IMG/VR virus record: IMGVR_UViG_3300024518_005496
Location: 1-34,459 of that record
DNA from: a virus
Length of the DNA stretch: 34,459 bases
Reading direction: 5' to 3' (one strand)
The notes beneath the pieces are model-generated. The model ran no database searches. It was not told where the DNA came from and was given only the letters and a program-made list of their open reading frames with translations. Positions 23,686-31,714 of the stretch are shown here, one piece after another. Positions within the stretch are counted from its first letter, which is position 1. Each line of letters begins with the position of its first letter. A program made the position numbers and the translations under genes.

Positions 23686-24344
23686 TAGCTACCCATCCAC
23701 AAATCTTGACAATCCTCTCTATTTAATTTCTTTAATGTAAAATCCCATACGTGCGGACATCCAAGGTGGAATGGTGATGGATTATTGACGGCCACTTGCT
23801 TAGTGACCATTCCCCGATTAAGCCATCCTTGGCAAATCTGTTCTGCGGCCGGGTTGGGGCCCACTAATTGTGCCGTTCCGTCTATGTCATTAAACTGATT
23901 GAAGTCACGTTGAGCCAAGCTTCGAGCAGTTAAGTTTGTATGCGTAGCTATTTGATCGTCCTTGTGCTTTGCTCGTCTATTTTCCCATTTAGCCAATCGG
24001 TTGGCATATGCAAACCGATTGGCTCTCGGCGTATCGCTTGATATAGCAAGAATCGCTATACCAAGTTCGTAGTTGTAAGTATTTGCAATGCTCATTGCGT
24101 CATCCCGACTCAAATCGTTCAACTCCGATAAAACAGGTCCTTCACTGAGTATTGCGCTCCGACCACATCCTGCCTCTGCTGCCAATTGATTTAAGGTTGC
24201 CTCATACTCATTTCGACGGTTCTTTAATAATTGTGCGCGTAAAGCCTCTTCATTCACCATATCATACCTGGTCGCCAAGTGTACCAGTTTTTGCACATCC
24301 GTCATTGAGGCCACCAAGGTGCGCCAATCTAACTGAGGCATCAA
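23685..24344 (-). CDS. MuF-like minor head protein
   Basis: A 219-residue protein downstream of the portal region, where phages encode a MuF/SPP1 gp7-type head morphogenesis protein. The helical N-terminal two-thirds ends in QRDFNQFN...LVGPNPAAEQICQGW and PSPFHLGCPHVWDF (about 191-204). The last pattern resembles the PxHPxCRHxW ending of MuF domains. It is shorter than most MuF proteins. Confidence 0.72.
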   Translation of the reverse strand: MMPQLDWRTLVASMTDVQKLVHLATRYDMVNEEALRAQLLKNRRNEYEATLNQLAAEAGCGRSAILSEGPVLSELNDLSRDDAMSIANTYNYELGIAILAISSDTPRANRFAYANRLAKWENRRAKHKDDQIATHTNLTARSLAQRDFNQFNDIDGTAQLVGPNPAAEQICQGWLNRGMVTKQVAVNNPSPFHLGCPHVWDFTLKKLNREDCQDLWMGS

Positions 24345-24670
24345 AAAACCTCCTGTTCGTCTGTTTCTCTAGCAGAATCCCAAGTTTCTTGGGGGATACT
24401 ACGTAATCTCTGCAAGCGGGCGGGTAGATCACTCGCCTGTCTTAGTCCCTTCATCGTTGTATTTTTACGTTTTTTCGAGTCTACCGATACAATTTTGTTA
24501 TTAGCCGGTAAAGGTTCGGCAAACTGTACGTCAAAAATCTCGTCTTCTCCCCAAGACAAAACGCAGGTAAGGCAATGCCTCACGGTTCCGTGCCCCAGAA
24601 AAACGTTTTCAGGTGATTTGCAAAAAGGGCATAGTTCATTTATTTGTTGCGTAAAACAATTCTTTGTCAT
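24341..24670 (-). CDS. Small zinc-ribbon protein between portal and MuF genes
   Basis: A 109-residue protein with CPFC (about 15-18) and CLTC (about 34-37), a four-cysteine zinc ribbon. The C-terminal half is basic. It overlaps both neighbours by four bases, so it belongs to the head operon. Role unknown; a DNA- or RNA-contacting accessory is plausible. Confidence 0.7.
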   Translation of the reverse strand: MTKNCFTQQINELCPFCKSPENVFLGHGTVRHCLTCVLSWGEDEIFDVQFAEPLPANNKIVSVDSKKRKNTTMKGLRQASDLPARLQRLRSIPQETWDSARETDEQEVF

Positions 24671-26037
24671 TCTCTCTCTTTTCCCAAATCGTGTAATACA
24701 CCGCCAATAATACGCTCAACACTTCGAGCGTCGTTTACAATGCTTTCCCGAAACTCTTTATTTTCTTCTGTTTGCCCTCCAGAATTTTTCGGAATGATTT
24801 CCGGCATACGTGCTTGTTGTCGAATCCATAAGTGATCCTCTTCGCCGAGAGGCACCAAATTCGATATTTGAGAGAGAAACTGCCCCAGCCCAACGAGGTC
24901 AGGTTTTTTTACTTCGGTATGGATTATTCGAGGTAGCCCTGTCATTTCAGGTATTTTATTTGCATCAAATTCAAACAATCGTTTGACACCGAATTTTGTC
25001 CACACCGATGCTATTTTATCCAGCAATCCATTTACTACCATTAAAAACATTTCAGACTTGTCGCTTTGACCAGAGCCTTGGCTCAAAACACCTCCGCCCA
25101 ACTGCCCGGCCATCAAAAATTCTGCCATCACGGTTTGAAGCATTTGAGCTCGATACATTTTGATTGTGTCCAATAATGATGACGCATTATTATTGGACGT
25201 ACTCTCAAGTTTAAAGTCGACTCCCGGGGGAGTCGAAACAAACTGATTTTTAGCAACAGTAAGCCCTTGCCCGATCGCTTGTACGTCCGCCTTATCTGCT
25301 GATGAAGGTTTTTCTTGAAAATGAAAATGAGGCAATCCAACAAACGCTCTTTGCCAACCTATACCACTAATTATTTGCAAATTTACGACAAAATGATACA
25401 TTTCGTAGGCCGACTCAAACAATGCCAATCCTTCCGGATTATTTCCGTCTCGCTCAAAAACGAAATGTAATAATTCTTCGGACGGCAAAAAAACTTCTTC
25501 AAATTTAGGCGCAGCAACCTGCCACCATCCCCTAAACCCGCCACCATCGTCTAGCTCCCATCTATTAAAAGAGGATTGACGACGAAACGCAAATTTCTTC
25601 CAGCCAACTTTGCCATCAGAATAAAGGCTCGGTATCTCTGCTGTTGCTCCTGATCGCCGTTTATAAACCGTTTCAAACGACGACCAACTTAAGGGGACGC
25701 ACGAGAGTACGTCGTCTATAAAATCCGGTATGGTTATGCTCATATCATTCATACACTCGATTAAAAAATTCGAGGCTTTTTTGTCTGCCGGAAGAACGCT
25801 AAATGGTTCACTTGTCCAAATAGCTTGCCGGGACAAAAGTTTAATTGCTAGCACTAAACTGCGAAGAGACGGGTCTCTCCGCCACATTTTTGAATAAATA
25901 TCGTAAGCTTCCGGCCATTCTAAATTAGATATATAGGATTCGGATACATGCCCGTAAAATTCGCGTATCCCCTCAGTTCCTTTTTCTGCGCCCAAAGCAT
26001 TTGGTTTAAATTGGGTTTTTGTTTCATTTATCGCCAT
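24667..26037 (-). CDS. Portal protein, DUF935 / Mu gp29-like
   Basis: A 456-residue protein that forms the dodecameric DNA gate at the capsid vertex. Family-like segments include RDPSLRSLVLAIKLL (about 54-68), LPSEELLHFVFERDGNNPEGL and the long helical stem with SGQSDKSEMFLMVVNG near residues 325-340. Length is normal for DUF935 portals. Its ATG lies inside the end of the large terminase gene (14-base overlap). Confidence 0.88.
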   Translation of the reverse strand: MAINETKTQFKPNALGAEKGTEGIREFYGHVSESYISNLEWPEAYDIYSKMWRRDPSLRSLVLAIKLLSRQAIWTSEPFSVLPADKKASNFLIECMNDMSITIPDFIDDVLSCVPLSWSSFETVYKRRSGATAEIPSLYSDGKVGWKKFAFRRQSSFNRWELDDGGGFRGWWQVAAPKFEEVFLPSEELLHFVFERDGNNPEGLALFESAYEMYHFVVNLQIISGIGWQRAFVGLPHFHFQEKPSSADKADVQAIGQGLTVAKNQFVSTPPGVDFKLESTSNNNASSLLDTIKMYRAQMLQTVMAEFLMAGQLGGGVLSQGSGQSDKSEMFLMVVNGLLDKIASVWTKFGVKRLFEFDANKIPEMTGLPRIIHTEVKKPDLVGLGQFLSQISNLVPLGEEDHLWIRQQARMPEIIPKNSGGQTEENKEFRESIVNDARSVERIIGGVLHDLGKERE

Positions 26038-27409
26038 ACATTACCTCCGAGTGTTCCTTTGTTATGTCCCATACGGCTTTCTCCATTCCGACATCTTGTG
26101 GAACATCCGACATTTTACTGGCAACACTAGCGTCTAAATACATCACCGCATACCTAGTCATATCCATTCCATCATCATCTTTTTTTACTGGATGCTCTTT
26201 GACTATGCTATTACTCCAAATATATCCGCCAAATTCGTCCTCAACTTTGGTAGGTTTCCGCCCTTGAGCCAAAATCGGATCAATTTCAACTAAACTATTG
26301 CGAAGAAAAAAGATTCTAGGTCTCTTGTCGGGTTGTAAAACAAGTCGATCTTGAACTTTTCCAATTCCACGCAAAACGTCTTTTTTAGCAGGTATATTGG
26401 GTATACCATTTTCAGCTAATGTCAATCTATCCTCAGCATCGTGATCGCAAATAGTCTGCTCAATTGTCTCATTGAGATTAAGCTGTGTGATTTGTTTGGC
26501 ATGCGTGTGTACGGTTCTGCCGGTCATATATATTTGTCGATAAAGATATAACCTTTCATCCTCGTCAATCGCCCACCAGCCGCAGACAAATGGGTGAACT
26601 AAACCAAAATCAATCACAAGGACACGTCGCCAACCTCTGGGTATGTCAAAAGAGTCTATAATATGGATACGTTCATCAAATTGCGGATAGACCACACCCT
26701 CCGCTTGCACCCATCGCCCAAATCTGAGTCTTTCCTTTCGGGTGCCCGTTAGAGCATCCAATACGGACATAGTTTTTTTTCCCTGTTTGGTGATGGTACC
26801 TTCCCGATCATACAGAACAGGGTTATCCTCGTGACGACTGTGTAGTAGCTCCAAAGAAAAGCGGTGTTTTATCCAATGCGACGGCGGGCCGGGATTGCAA
26901 TCGCCAAAAACCTGAGCATAAGGAGCGTTCCCGGCTCGGCCTGTAACTCTGGTTGTCAATGTTTCCCAATCGTCGATTGTCAGTTGCTCCGCCTGATTTA
27001 CATACGCAAAGTCTCTCTCGGAAGACAATGCCTTTCCCGGATTATCAAATCCAGCTATCCAAATCCGGCTGTCATTGGAGTAGTTATAAAATTCGACTTT
27101 TTCGCCACCGTATTTGGTTATTGGTGTCGAATGGTTGGGACGATAGCCAAGAACCTTGTCCTCATAAGTTTGAATACACGAGCCAAACATATCCGACCGC
27201 ACTTTACGAATCATAACTGCCTGTGATTTGGGATACTTCCACATTAGAGCATCAAGTTTTTCCAACGCCGCCCTGGTTTTACCAGTTTCGGCAGGGCCAG
27301 CTATAATCACCTCGTTATGTTGGCACAGCCATAAATCCTTAGCCGCTCCCCAAGGTTCATATCCAATTTCGCTATCAACTGATGTCTCAATAATACTATA
27401 AATCGTCAA
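26024..27409 (-). CDS. terL: Terminase large subunit
   Basis: A 461-residue packaging motor. The ATPase domain has Walker A GPAETGKT (38-45) and a Walker-B region reading FAYVNQAEQL (134-143), with Asn-Gln where many terminases have Asp-Glu; Glu141 could be catalytic. GDCNPGP (169-175) is the coupling-motif region. The nuclease domain shows VIDFG (265-269), CDHDAED (321-327) and a terminal Asp cluster (411-416), consistent with the RNase-H-like metal site. It overlaps the small subunit by 14 bases. Confidence 0.93.
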   Translation of the reverse strand: MTIYSIIETSVDSEIGYEPWGAAKDLWLCQHNEVIIAGPAETGKTRAALEKLDALMWKYPKSQAVMIRKVRSDMFGSCIQTYEDKVLGYRPNHSTPITKYGGEKVEFYNYSNDSRIWIAGFDNPGKALSSERDFAYVNQAEQLTIDDWETLTTRVTGRAGNAPYAQVFGDCNPGPPSHWIKHRFSLELLHSRHEDNPVLYDREGTITKQGKKTMSVLDALTGTRKERLRFGRWVQAEGVVYPQFDERIHIIDSFDIPRGWRRVLVIDFGLVHPFVCGWWAIDEDERLYLYRQIYMTGRTVHTHAKQITQLNLNETIEQTICDHDAEDRLTLAENGIPNIPAKKDVLRGIGKVQDRLVLQPDKRPRIFFLRNSLVEIDPILAQGRKPTKVEDEFGGYIWSNSIVKEHPVKKDDDGMDMTRYAVMYLDASVASKMSDVPQDVGMEKAVWDITKEHSEVMYGDK

Positions 27410-27923
27410 GTGAGATACCTCTAATGATTTTTAGCACAAATGGGTTTTCATCTGAGCCCGATACGTCTTTTTTATCTTCATCTACCCCAAACATTTCTCG
27501 AATATCCTTCAAGGCTCCTCTGGCCTGTGCCAAAAGAGCCGGATTGCCGGATTGTCCCTCGGTTTTGATTTGAACTTTGGCTTTGTCTGTGCCCGAACTA
27601 GCCTCGCTGCTCTCCTGTATCTGTGTGGTTTTTTCGCCTCTACTGTCTACCCACGCTGAAAACGCCTCAGAAAAGATTTTTTGATATTGCTCCATCATTT
27701 CCCCGCGTATCAAATTCATCACCTCATCAGTTTTCTGCCAATGCCGCTGTTGAAGATGGGTCAAATCTCTCGAAATAGTAGACTGTGCTACTTCGATACC
27801 AAATTCGGTTTTGAGAGTTTGCCGGATACTGGCTTGAGGCTGATTTTTATCACGTCCCCAAATCTCGGCCACTCTCATTTGTCTAAAATTTATGATGCGT
27901 TTTTTTCTGCTATTCTTTGCCAT
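27396..27923 (-). CDS. terS: Terminase small subunit
   Basis: I choose the ATG at 27923 (175 residues); the longer frame from a TTG at 27956 only translates a direct repeat. Residues about 27-58 (QASIRQTLKTEFGIEVAQSTISRDL) form a helix-turn-helix that resembles the ArgR N-terminal domain (STISRDL). This would recognise the packaging site. A Ser/Thr/Glu-rich linker and a C-terminal helix expected to contact the large subunit follow. Position directly before terL supports the call. Confidence 0.83.
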   Translation of the reverse strand: MAKNSRKKRIINFRQMRVAEIWGRDKNQPQASIRQTLKTEFGIEVAQSTISRDLTHLQQRHWQKTDEVMNLIRGEMMEQYQKIFSEAFSAWVDSRGEKTTQIQESSEASSGTDKAKVQIKTEGQSGNPALLAQARGALKDIREMFGVDEDKKDVSGSDENPFVLKIIRGISLDDL

Positions 27924-27951
27924 ATTGTATCCAAAATATTGTATCCAAAAT
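27924..27951. promoter_or_regulatory. Tandem TTGTATCCAAAAT repeat upstream of terS
   Basis: Two direct copies of ATTGTATCCAAAAT lie immediately before the terS start codon. They could be a binding site for the small terminase itself or for a late regulator, or hold a -10-like TACAAT. No clear -35 box is seen. Confidence 0.45.
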
Positions 27952-28010
27952 TCCAACCGCAGTTAACCGGATATTTCTTGTTATGCGGATACATTCCGGT
28001 CTAATGATTT

Positions 28011-28019
28011 GTTATATGG
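28011..28019 (+). repeat. GTTATATGG core motif, copy 3
   Basis: Preceded by an ACCGGA/TCCGGT inverted pair (about 27966-28000) that gives an attC-like half-symmetry, but no complete attC can be built. It lies in the 402-base spacer between terS and the methyltransferase. Confidence 0.35.
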
Positions 28020-28116
28020 TTGAGTTCCCCACCTCAACACCTAATCAAGATTCTTACCCGCCTTGATTTCTCCAAAGGATACGGATACTAACAGGATGTC
28101 GGGCGCGACTCACGTA

Positions 28117-28317
28117 TCAGACAATTTCGTGAGTGATCGCTTTACACCTTTTTCTTGCTAAGATGAACCCCTCCCAAATGTTAATAGCTGGTTTTGCTAC
28201 ATCCTCACTAACCAGCCCATTTGTGGGTCTGCTTCCGCCCTTTGTCTGGGCCATATAACACCTGAACTTTTCAATACAACTCTTCAACCTAATGAACCGC
28301 CAAAGACTTAATTTCAC
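28117..28317 (-). CDS. Possible small protein in the terS-methyltransferase spacer
   Basis: A 66-residue frame from a GTG at 28317 (AAGGAG lies 13 bases upstream), or 45 residues from an ATG at 28254 that sits inside a minus-strand GTTATATGG core motif. The shorter form begins MAQTKGGSRPTNG and ends in a basic helix. The context is like the cassette-type genes of the left strip. The remainder of 27957-28358 shows only small hairpins (for example ACTCACG/CGTGAGT near 28107-28133). Confidence 0.4.
   Translation of the reverse strand: MKLSLWRFIRLKSCIEKFRCYMAQTKGGSRPTNGLVSEDVAKPAINIWEGFILARKRCKAITHEIV
28251..28259 (-). repeat. GTTATATGG core motif, copy 4 (minus strand)
   Basis: An exact minus-strand copy. 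Its ATG is a possible start of the small downstream frame, the same relation as at 2054 and 3160. Confidence 0.35.
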
Positions 28318-28358
28318 GCTTGTTCCCAGTCTCCTTCTTGGATAGGTTATTTACCGTG

Positions 28359-29675
28359 CTAATTACTGCTCACTAGTTTCGGCTCTATGCCAGTGTGCCC
28401 CAAAAACCGCTCCAAACAAACGGCGATATATGCCGGCGAAATTTCAACGCCTCGACATTGCCGGTGAAGATTGTGACAGGCCAAAAGTGTTGTTCCTGAT
28501 CCCAAAAACGGGTCCATACAAATATCTCCAGGTTTACTGCTATTTGACAAGGCTCGTTCAACAAGTTTTACGGGTTTAGTAGTTGGGTGAAGATCGGATC
28601 TATTCGGTCTATCTATCTCCCAAATACTTGTTTGTGTCCTGTCATTAATAAAATAATGCGCTGCTCCGGGTTTCCATCCATACAAAATAGGCTCGTGCTT
28701 GTAGTGGTAATCAGACCGCCCGATTACCATCTGATTTTTTACCCATATCAACTCGTGTTTTACAAGCCAACTTGCACTCGTCATCATCATCATCATCATC
28801 ATTTGATTCCCGCCCTGCGGCATTGTAATATAATATACGCATCCAGGATGACTAAAATCAAACATATTCTCAAAAGCTTTTCTCCATATCTTTTGAGCCG
28901 TTTCTTCCAATGATAAACAATCATTTTCGATTGGGGTCTGTATGAGGTTTCCTTTGGAAACCGCATTAAGTGAAGTGTTTTTATCTACATAAGAAACTCC
29001 GTAAGGAGGATCGGTAAAAATAAAGGTCGCCCTTTCCCCTTTCATCATCATCTCAACAACCGTTTTATCAGTACAATCGCCACAAATAATCCTGTGTTTT
29101 TCAAGTTGCCACAATTGACCAGTCTCAGTCCCCCATTTTTGACGGAGTTCATCTGCCTTGTCAATCTTAAGCGGGGTGTCTTCCCCGTTGCCATTGGCAA
29201 CGTCAACAACCCCATGTAGTTTCTTGGCCCGGTCGAGCATCGCCGTCATTCGCTCATTGTCAATCACCAATCCCTGAGCTTTTTTCATATTGTCGGACAT
29301 TTGCGCCACGTCCGGTCTACTACCAAACGGAGACGCATTATCGGACTCCATCAACAAAATAGATTCTTCAAGCGACAAATCCGACCGGTCTTTAATTTCA
29401 ATCAGATCATCGCCTCGAGACTTAATGGCCTCCCAAAGACCGTGCCCTGCTAGAATGTAAAAAATGCCCGGCTTCATTGTAAATGATTCGTCGGCTGCGT
29501 TTTTTACCTCTATCTCGACCGGAGTCGTCCAAGAGACAATGTTTTTATACTGTCCGAAGATTCTCTTCCCCTCGGCCAATTCTTTAATATTGGCTTTTGA
29601 GTGGATATTCGAGTTCAGAGGGTGAGGTGCAAGTTCTCCTGGATGGACGAAGATCGATTCAACTATGTCGCTCAT
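28359..29675 (-). CDS. ParB-like / DNA N4- or N6-methyltransferase fusion
   Basis: A 438-residue protein. An N-terminal ParB/Srx-type domain (about 1-110, with YILAGHGLWEAI near 73-84) is followed by a beta-class methyltransferase: motif IV DPPYGVSY (222-229) precedes motif I DPFLGSGTT (388-396), with LHPTTKPVKLVERAL at 362-376. It transfers methyl groups from S-adenosylmethionine to adenine or cytosine amino groups, probably to protect phage DNA; no endonuclease partner is seen. Seven consecutive Met (292-298) are encoded by seven CAT units at 28782-28802. The start overlaps the upstream stop (ATGA). Confidence 0.9.
   Translation of the reverse strand: MSDIVESIFVHPGELAPHPLNSNIHSKANIKELAEGKRIFGQYKNIVSWTTPVEIEVKNAADESFTMKPGIFYILAGHGLWEAIKSRGDDLIEIKDRSDLSLEESILLMESDNASPFGSRPDVAQMSDNMKKAQGLVIDNERMTAMLDRAKKLHGVVDVANGNGEDTPLKIDKADELRQKWGTETGQLWQLEKHRIICGDCTDKTVVEMMMKGERATFIFTDPPYGVSYVDKNTSLNAVSKGNLIQTPIENDCLSLEETAQKIWRKAFENMFDFSHPGCVYYITMPQGGNQMMMMMMMTSASWLVKHELIWVKNQMVIGRSDYHYKHEPILYGWKPGAAHYFINDRTQTSIWEIDRPNRSDLHPTTKPVKLVERALSNSSKPGDICMDPFLGSGTTLLACHNLHRQCRGVEISPAYIAVCLERFLGHTGIEPKLVSSN
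28782..28802. repeat. CAT x7 trinucleotide repeat in the methyltransferase gene
   Basis: Seven tandem CAT units on the plus strand encode Met 292-298. Slippage would add or remove Met without shifting the frame. The segment is between motif IV and motif I, where the target-recognition region is expected. Confidence 0.9.
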
Positions 29676-30040
29676 TTAGCATTACCAGCAAGTTTTCTAA
29701 ACATTCCAGCCACTAACACCGCAACACCAAAAATGAATGAATTGAGAATAAATGCTGTAGTCATTGATTGATGTGAAGTTTCTTGTTTGGATTGATACCA
29801 TTCTACCCATTTTACAAATGGATAAAACCATCCGAACATACCATACGCATAATTCGATAATTCGGTCATACGTTTTTCGTTAGCATTGTTCGGTCTAGGG
29901 AACATTCGAGATATTATAAAGTTGCCACTCATTGATGTAAGAAATCCAGCTACAAAAGAAAATATCAGATTTGTTCTATAGGATGCTACTTTTCTCTTGT
30001 TTGAGCTCGGTGTTTTCTTGCCGTAGGGTTTTATTTTCAC
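29672..30040 (-). CDS. Small membrane protein with two transmembrane segments
   Basis: A 122-residue frame from a GTG at 30040, but the start is uncertain because it overlaps the upstream gene by 65 bases and lacks a ribosome binding site. Hydrophobic segments lie at about residues 27-48 and 95-113, with a Trp/Tyr-rich linker between them. It is followed by the methyltransferase through an ATGA overlap and belongs with a holin-like gene two places upstream. A lysis accessory role is possible. Confidence 0.6.
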   Translation of the reverse strand: MKIKPYGKKTPSSNKRKVASYRTNLIFSFVAGFLTSMSGNFIISRMFPRPNNANEKRMTELSNYAYGMFGWFYPFVKWVEWYQSKQETSHQSMTTAFILNSFIFGVAVLVAGMFRKLAGNAK

Positions 30041-30335
30041 ATTCGAGTTGCTTTACAATATCTTCCAATATATCGATCCGATCATTTAGCTCGGTGTTTT
30101 CTTGTCGTAGGGTTTTATTTTCACATTCGAGTTGTTTTATGCGTTCCTTCAACGCTGAGGCAAACTCTTCCAATATATCGATCCGATCATTTAGTGGCTC
30201 AATCAAATTCAATACTGCCTCGGTAATAGCAGCGGTTGCGGTAGCTTGTGCTTGTTTCCGTTGTGCAAAATTCAGACCTATAGAGGAAACAGCTACAATT
30301 ACCGTGATGTACAATGTTAGTTGTTCCATCGCCAT
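29976..30335 (-). CDS. Membrane-anchored coiled-coil protein
   Basis: Start taken at 30335, seven bases after the stop of the holin-like gene; a longer frame would overlap it by 80 bases. The 119-residue product has one N-terminal membrane helix (about 5-22) and then a coiled coil. Two near-identical blocks, NDRIDILE and KQLECENKTLRQENTEL, are encoded by tandem DNA repeats (46 bases with one mismatch, and 28 identical bases). Architecture resembles inner-membrane spanins, though no partner outer spanin is seen. Confidence 0.7.
   Translation of the reverse strand: MAMEQLTLYITVIVAVSSIGLNFAQRKQAQATATAAITEAVLNLIEPLNDRIDILEEFASALKERIKQLECENKTLRQENTELNDRIDILEDIVKQLECENKTLRQENTELKQEKSSIL
30005..30193. 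repeat. Tandem repeats within the coiled-coil gene
   Basis: A 46-base unit at 30005-30050 recurs at 30089-30134 with one mismatch, and a 28-base unit at 30061-30088 recurs identically at 30166-30193. The second period carries extra bases, so the repeat has grown unevenly. Confidence 0.9.
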
Positions 30336-30342
30336 CGACTTT

Positions 30343-30654
30343 TCATTTGCCTTTATTAAAATGCCTGTAAACAGCACCGTTGATCCTGACAGCAAGCACT
30401 TCAGGATCAACCTTGATACCATATTGTTTCAAGGCTTCACTTGTAAGCGCGAGCGCCTGAATTAGAGCCTCTTCTTTCTTGAGGGGGCCGGGCTCGATTG
30501 AATGGATCACACTTTCAATAGCAGCCTCTATAATTGGCTGCTGGCCGTTTGCCAAATATGCTGTTTTTAATTGCCTCAGCCACAAAACCACCACCGGCAG
30601 TACCAGAGATGCTACGATGGGCAAAATTGCGCTTCCGAATTCTTCTACTGTCAT
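30343..30654 (-). CDS. LLH-type holin
   Basis: A 103-residue protein with a hydrophobic N-terminal helix (SAILPIVASLVLPVVVLWL, about 7-25), an Ala/Ile-rich amphipathic region, and a C-terminal ALTSEALKQYGIKVDPEVLAVRI segment. This order matches the Phage_holin_LLH family, which forms the lytic pore. AGGAG precedes the ATG by ten bases. No endolysin is recognised nearby. Confidence 0.78.
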   Translation of the reverse strand: MTVEEFGSAILPIVASLVLPVVVLWLRQLKTAYLANGQQPIIEAAIESVIHSIEPGPLKKEEALIQALALTSEALKQYGIKVDPEVLAVRINGAVYRHFNKGK

Positions 30655-30684
30655 TTTTTTTCTACTCCTGTTATTTTAGATATT

Positions 30685-30711
30685 GTTGTCAGACAATTTT
30701 TGTCTGACAAC
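30685..30711. repeat. 12-bp inverted repeat before the holin gene
   Basis: GTTGTCAGACAA and its complement with a three-base loop overlap the stop of the upstream gene and lie about 30 bases before the holin start. There is no T-run on the minus strand, so an operator or RNA hairpin is more likely than a terminator. Confidence 0.7.
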
Positions 30712-31018
30712 TCGACATCCTCAACCCTACAAACCACTCACGAAATCTTTGAAACTCTCTCGCGTTACCGCCAAAATCGCGTGATGACCAGTTGAGTTTC
30801 AAAACTTTGTTTTGCTTTCGTTTTTGCCCAGTGGCCCGCCGAGTGGCTAGCTTTTTTAAGCGACAAGTAAGGCATTGTGCCGTTTTCTTGAACCGAAGGT
30901 TTCCGTGCAGTGATTTATATTGCAAATCAACAAATTGCTCGTCGCCCTGATCTTTATCAGCATGCGAACACTGGAGCGTTGAAATTCTATGATTGTAATT
31001 TGAGCAAATTGGCATCAC
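30689..31018 (-). CDS. Basic Cys-containing small protein
   Basis: A 109-residue basic protein. Cysteines near residues 5 and 17 and a CLTC pair near 49-52 could bind zinc. The middle KKLATRRATGQKRKQNK is strongly basic, pointing to nucleic-acid binding. The C-terminal AREFQRFREWFVGLR helix looks well formed. There is no clear ribosome binding site, so the start is uncertain. It sits just downstream of the iteron-like array. Confidence 0.5.
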   Translation of the reverse strand: MMPICSNYNHRISTLQCSHADKDQGDEQFVDLQYKSLHGNLRFKKTAQCLTCRLKKLATRRATGQKRKQNKVLKLNWSSRDFGGNAREFQRFREWFVGLRMSSCQTKIV

Positions 31019-31093
31019 TATTCCCAGTTTTTGCTGTCCAAGTCACCAAAGCTTCGCAAGCCTCGACTAGATTGGTTGCCTCATTTCTCTAAT

Positions 31094-31206
31094 AGTTATG
31101 GGGTTATGGGTTATGGGGTATAGCCGATTTAACCCCCATAACCCCCAATTTAGGTTATTTTATATAGTTATGGGGTATAAAAGACATTACCCATAACCCC
31201 ATAACT
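31094..31206. repeat. Iteron-like inverted array of GTTATGGG motifs, candidate origin
   Basis: Seven copies of GTTATGGG(G)-type motifs lie in 113 bases: three rightward (31095-31118), one leftward (31134), one rightward (31167) and two leftward (31190-31205). The outer parts form a perfect 19-bp inverted repeat (from 31093 and ending at 31207), with an AT-rich centre between. No gene is present in 31019-31210. Such arrays are typical of replication origins or cooperative repressor sites; G-runs could also fold as a G-quadruplex. Confidence 0.75.
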
Positions 31207-31210
31207 ACCC

Positions 31211-31630
31211 CTAACCTACTGGTTTATACTTTTCTGTCTTCCGGCCACCTTTTGGGTTTTGGTAGGGGAATTTCTCAATATCCCCCAATTTCTCAAGCTG
31301 TATCCCGTACCTTGGCTTATAATCGAATCCGCCACTTATACGGTGAGGATTCGTTCCCCAATTAATTCCAAAAGATGCTTGGGGGATACAATGTCCCCCA
31401 AGGTCGAAAGCTCGCAGATATGTCATCTGCGAATCTTCTGTTGAGAAGTGGGCATCTACCACCCGCCACGAAAATTGCGCGTCAACTTCTCGCCCTTCAA
31501 GTTCTTGGATGTAAACTGCTTTTTGTGTTTTTTTGCCTAACAAACCCAAGCGAGAATTCTCCCACTCAGGCGCATTTAGTGCAATCGAGAGAGGTGTATC
31601 AATTGACAGTCCATAAAAATCCGATCTCAT
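31211..31630 (-). CDS. Hypothetical protein adjoining the iteron array
   Basis: A 139-residue protein with a strong AAGGAG nine bases before the ATG. The central FDLGGHCIPQASFGINWGTNPHRISGGFDYKPRYGIQL stretch is rich in Gly and aromatics and looks like a compact enzyme or binding fold, but I cannot assign a family. It is bounded by the iteron array on one side and two large hairpins on the other. Confidence 0.65.
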   Translation of the reverse strand: MRSDFYGLSIDTPLSIALNAPEWENSRLGLLGKKTQKAVYIQELEGREVDAQFSWRVVDAHFSTEDSQMTYLRAFDLGGHCIPQASFGINWGTNPHRISGGFDYKPRYGIQLEKLGDIEKFPYQNPKGGRKTEKYKPVG

Positions 31631-31656
31631 AGTTATTCACTCCTTTCTCTAGTACC

Positions 31657-31710
31657 GTAAACCGCCGTTCTCATTGCGGCCCCTCAGCGACAATGAGAAC
31701 GGCAGTTTAC
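31657..31710. repeat. 20-bp hairpin
   Basis: GTAAACCGCCGTTCTCATTG (31657-31676) pairs with 31691-31710 at 19 of 20 positions, with a 14-base loop. It lies 27 bases upstream of the minus-strand gene's start. Confidence 0.85.
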
Positions 31711-31714
31711 GATC

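Noticed and set aside
18176-31045. TTGCTGTCCAAGTCACC shared by about 18175-18191 and about 31028-31044
   Set aside because: A 17-base match is borderline for chance in a window of this size and neither flank is similar.
31094-31206. CRISPR array
   Set aside because: Repeats are only eight to nine bases, occur in both orientations and lack regular spacers; no cas genes are seen.
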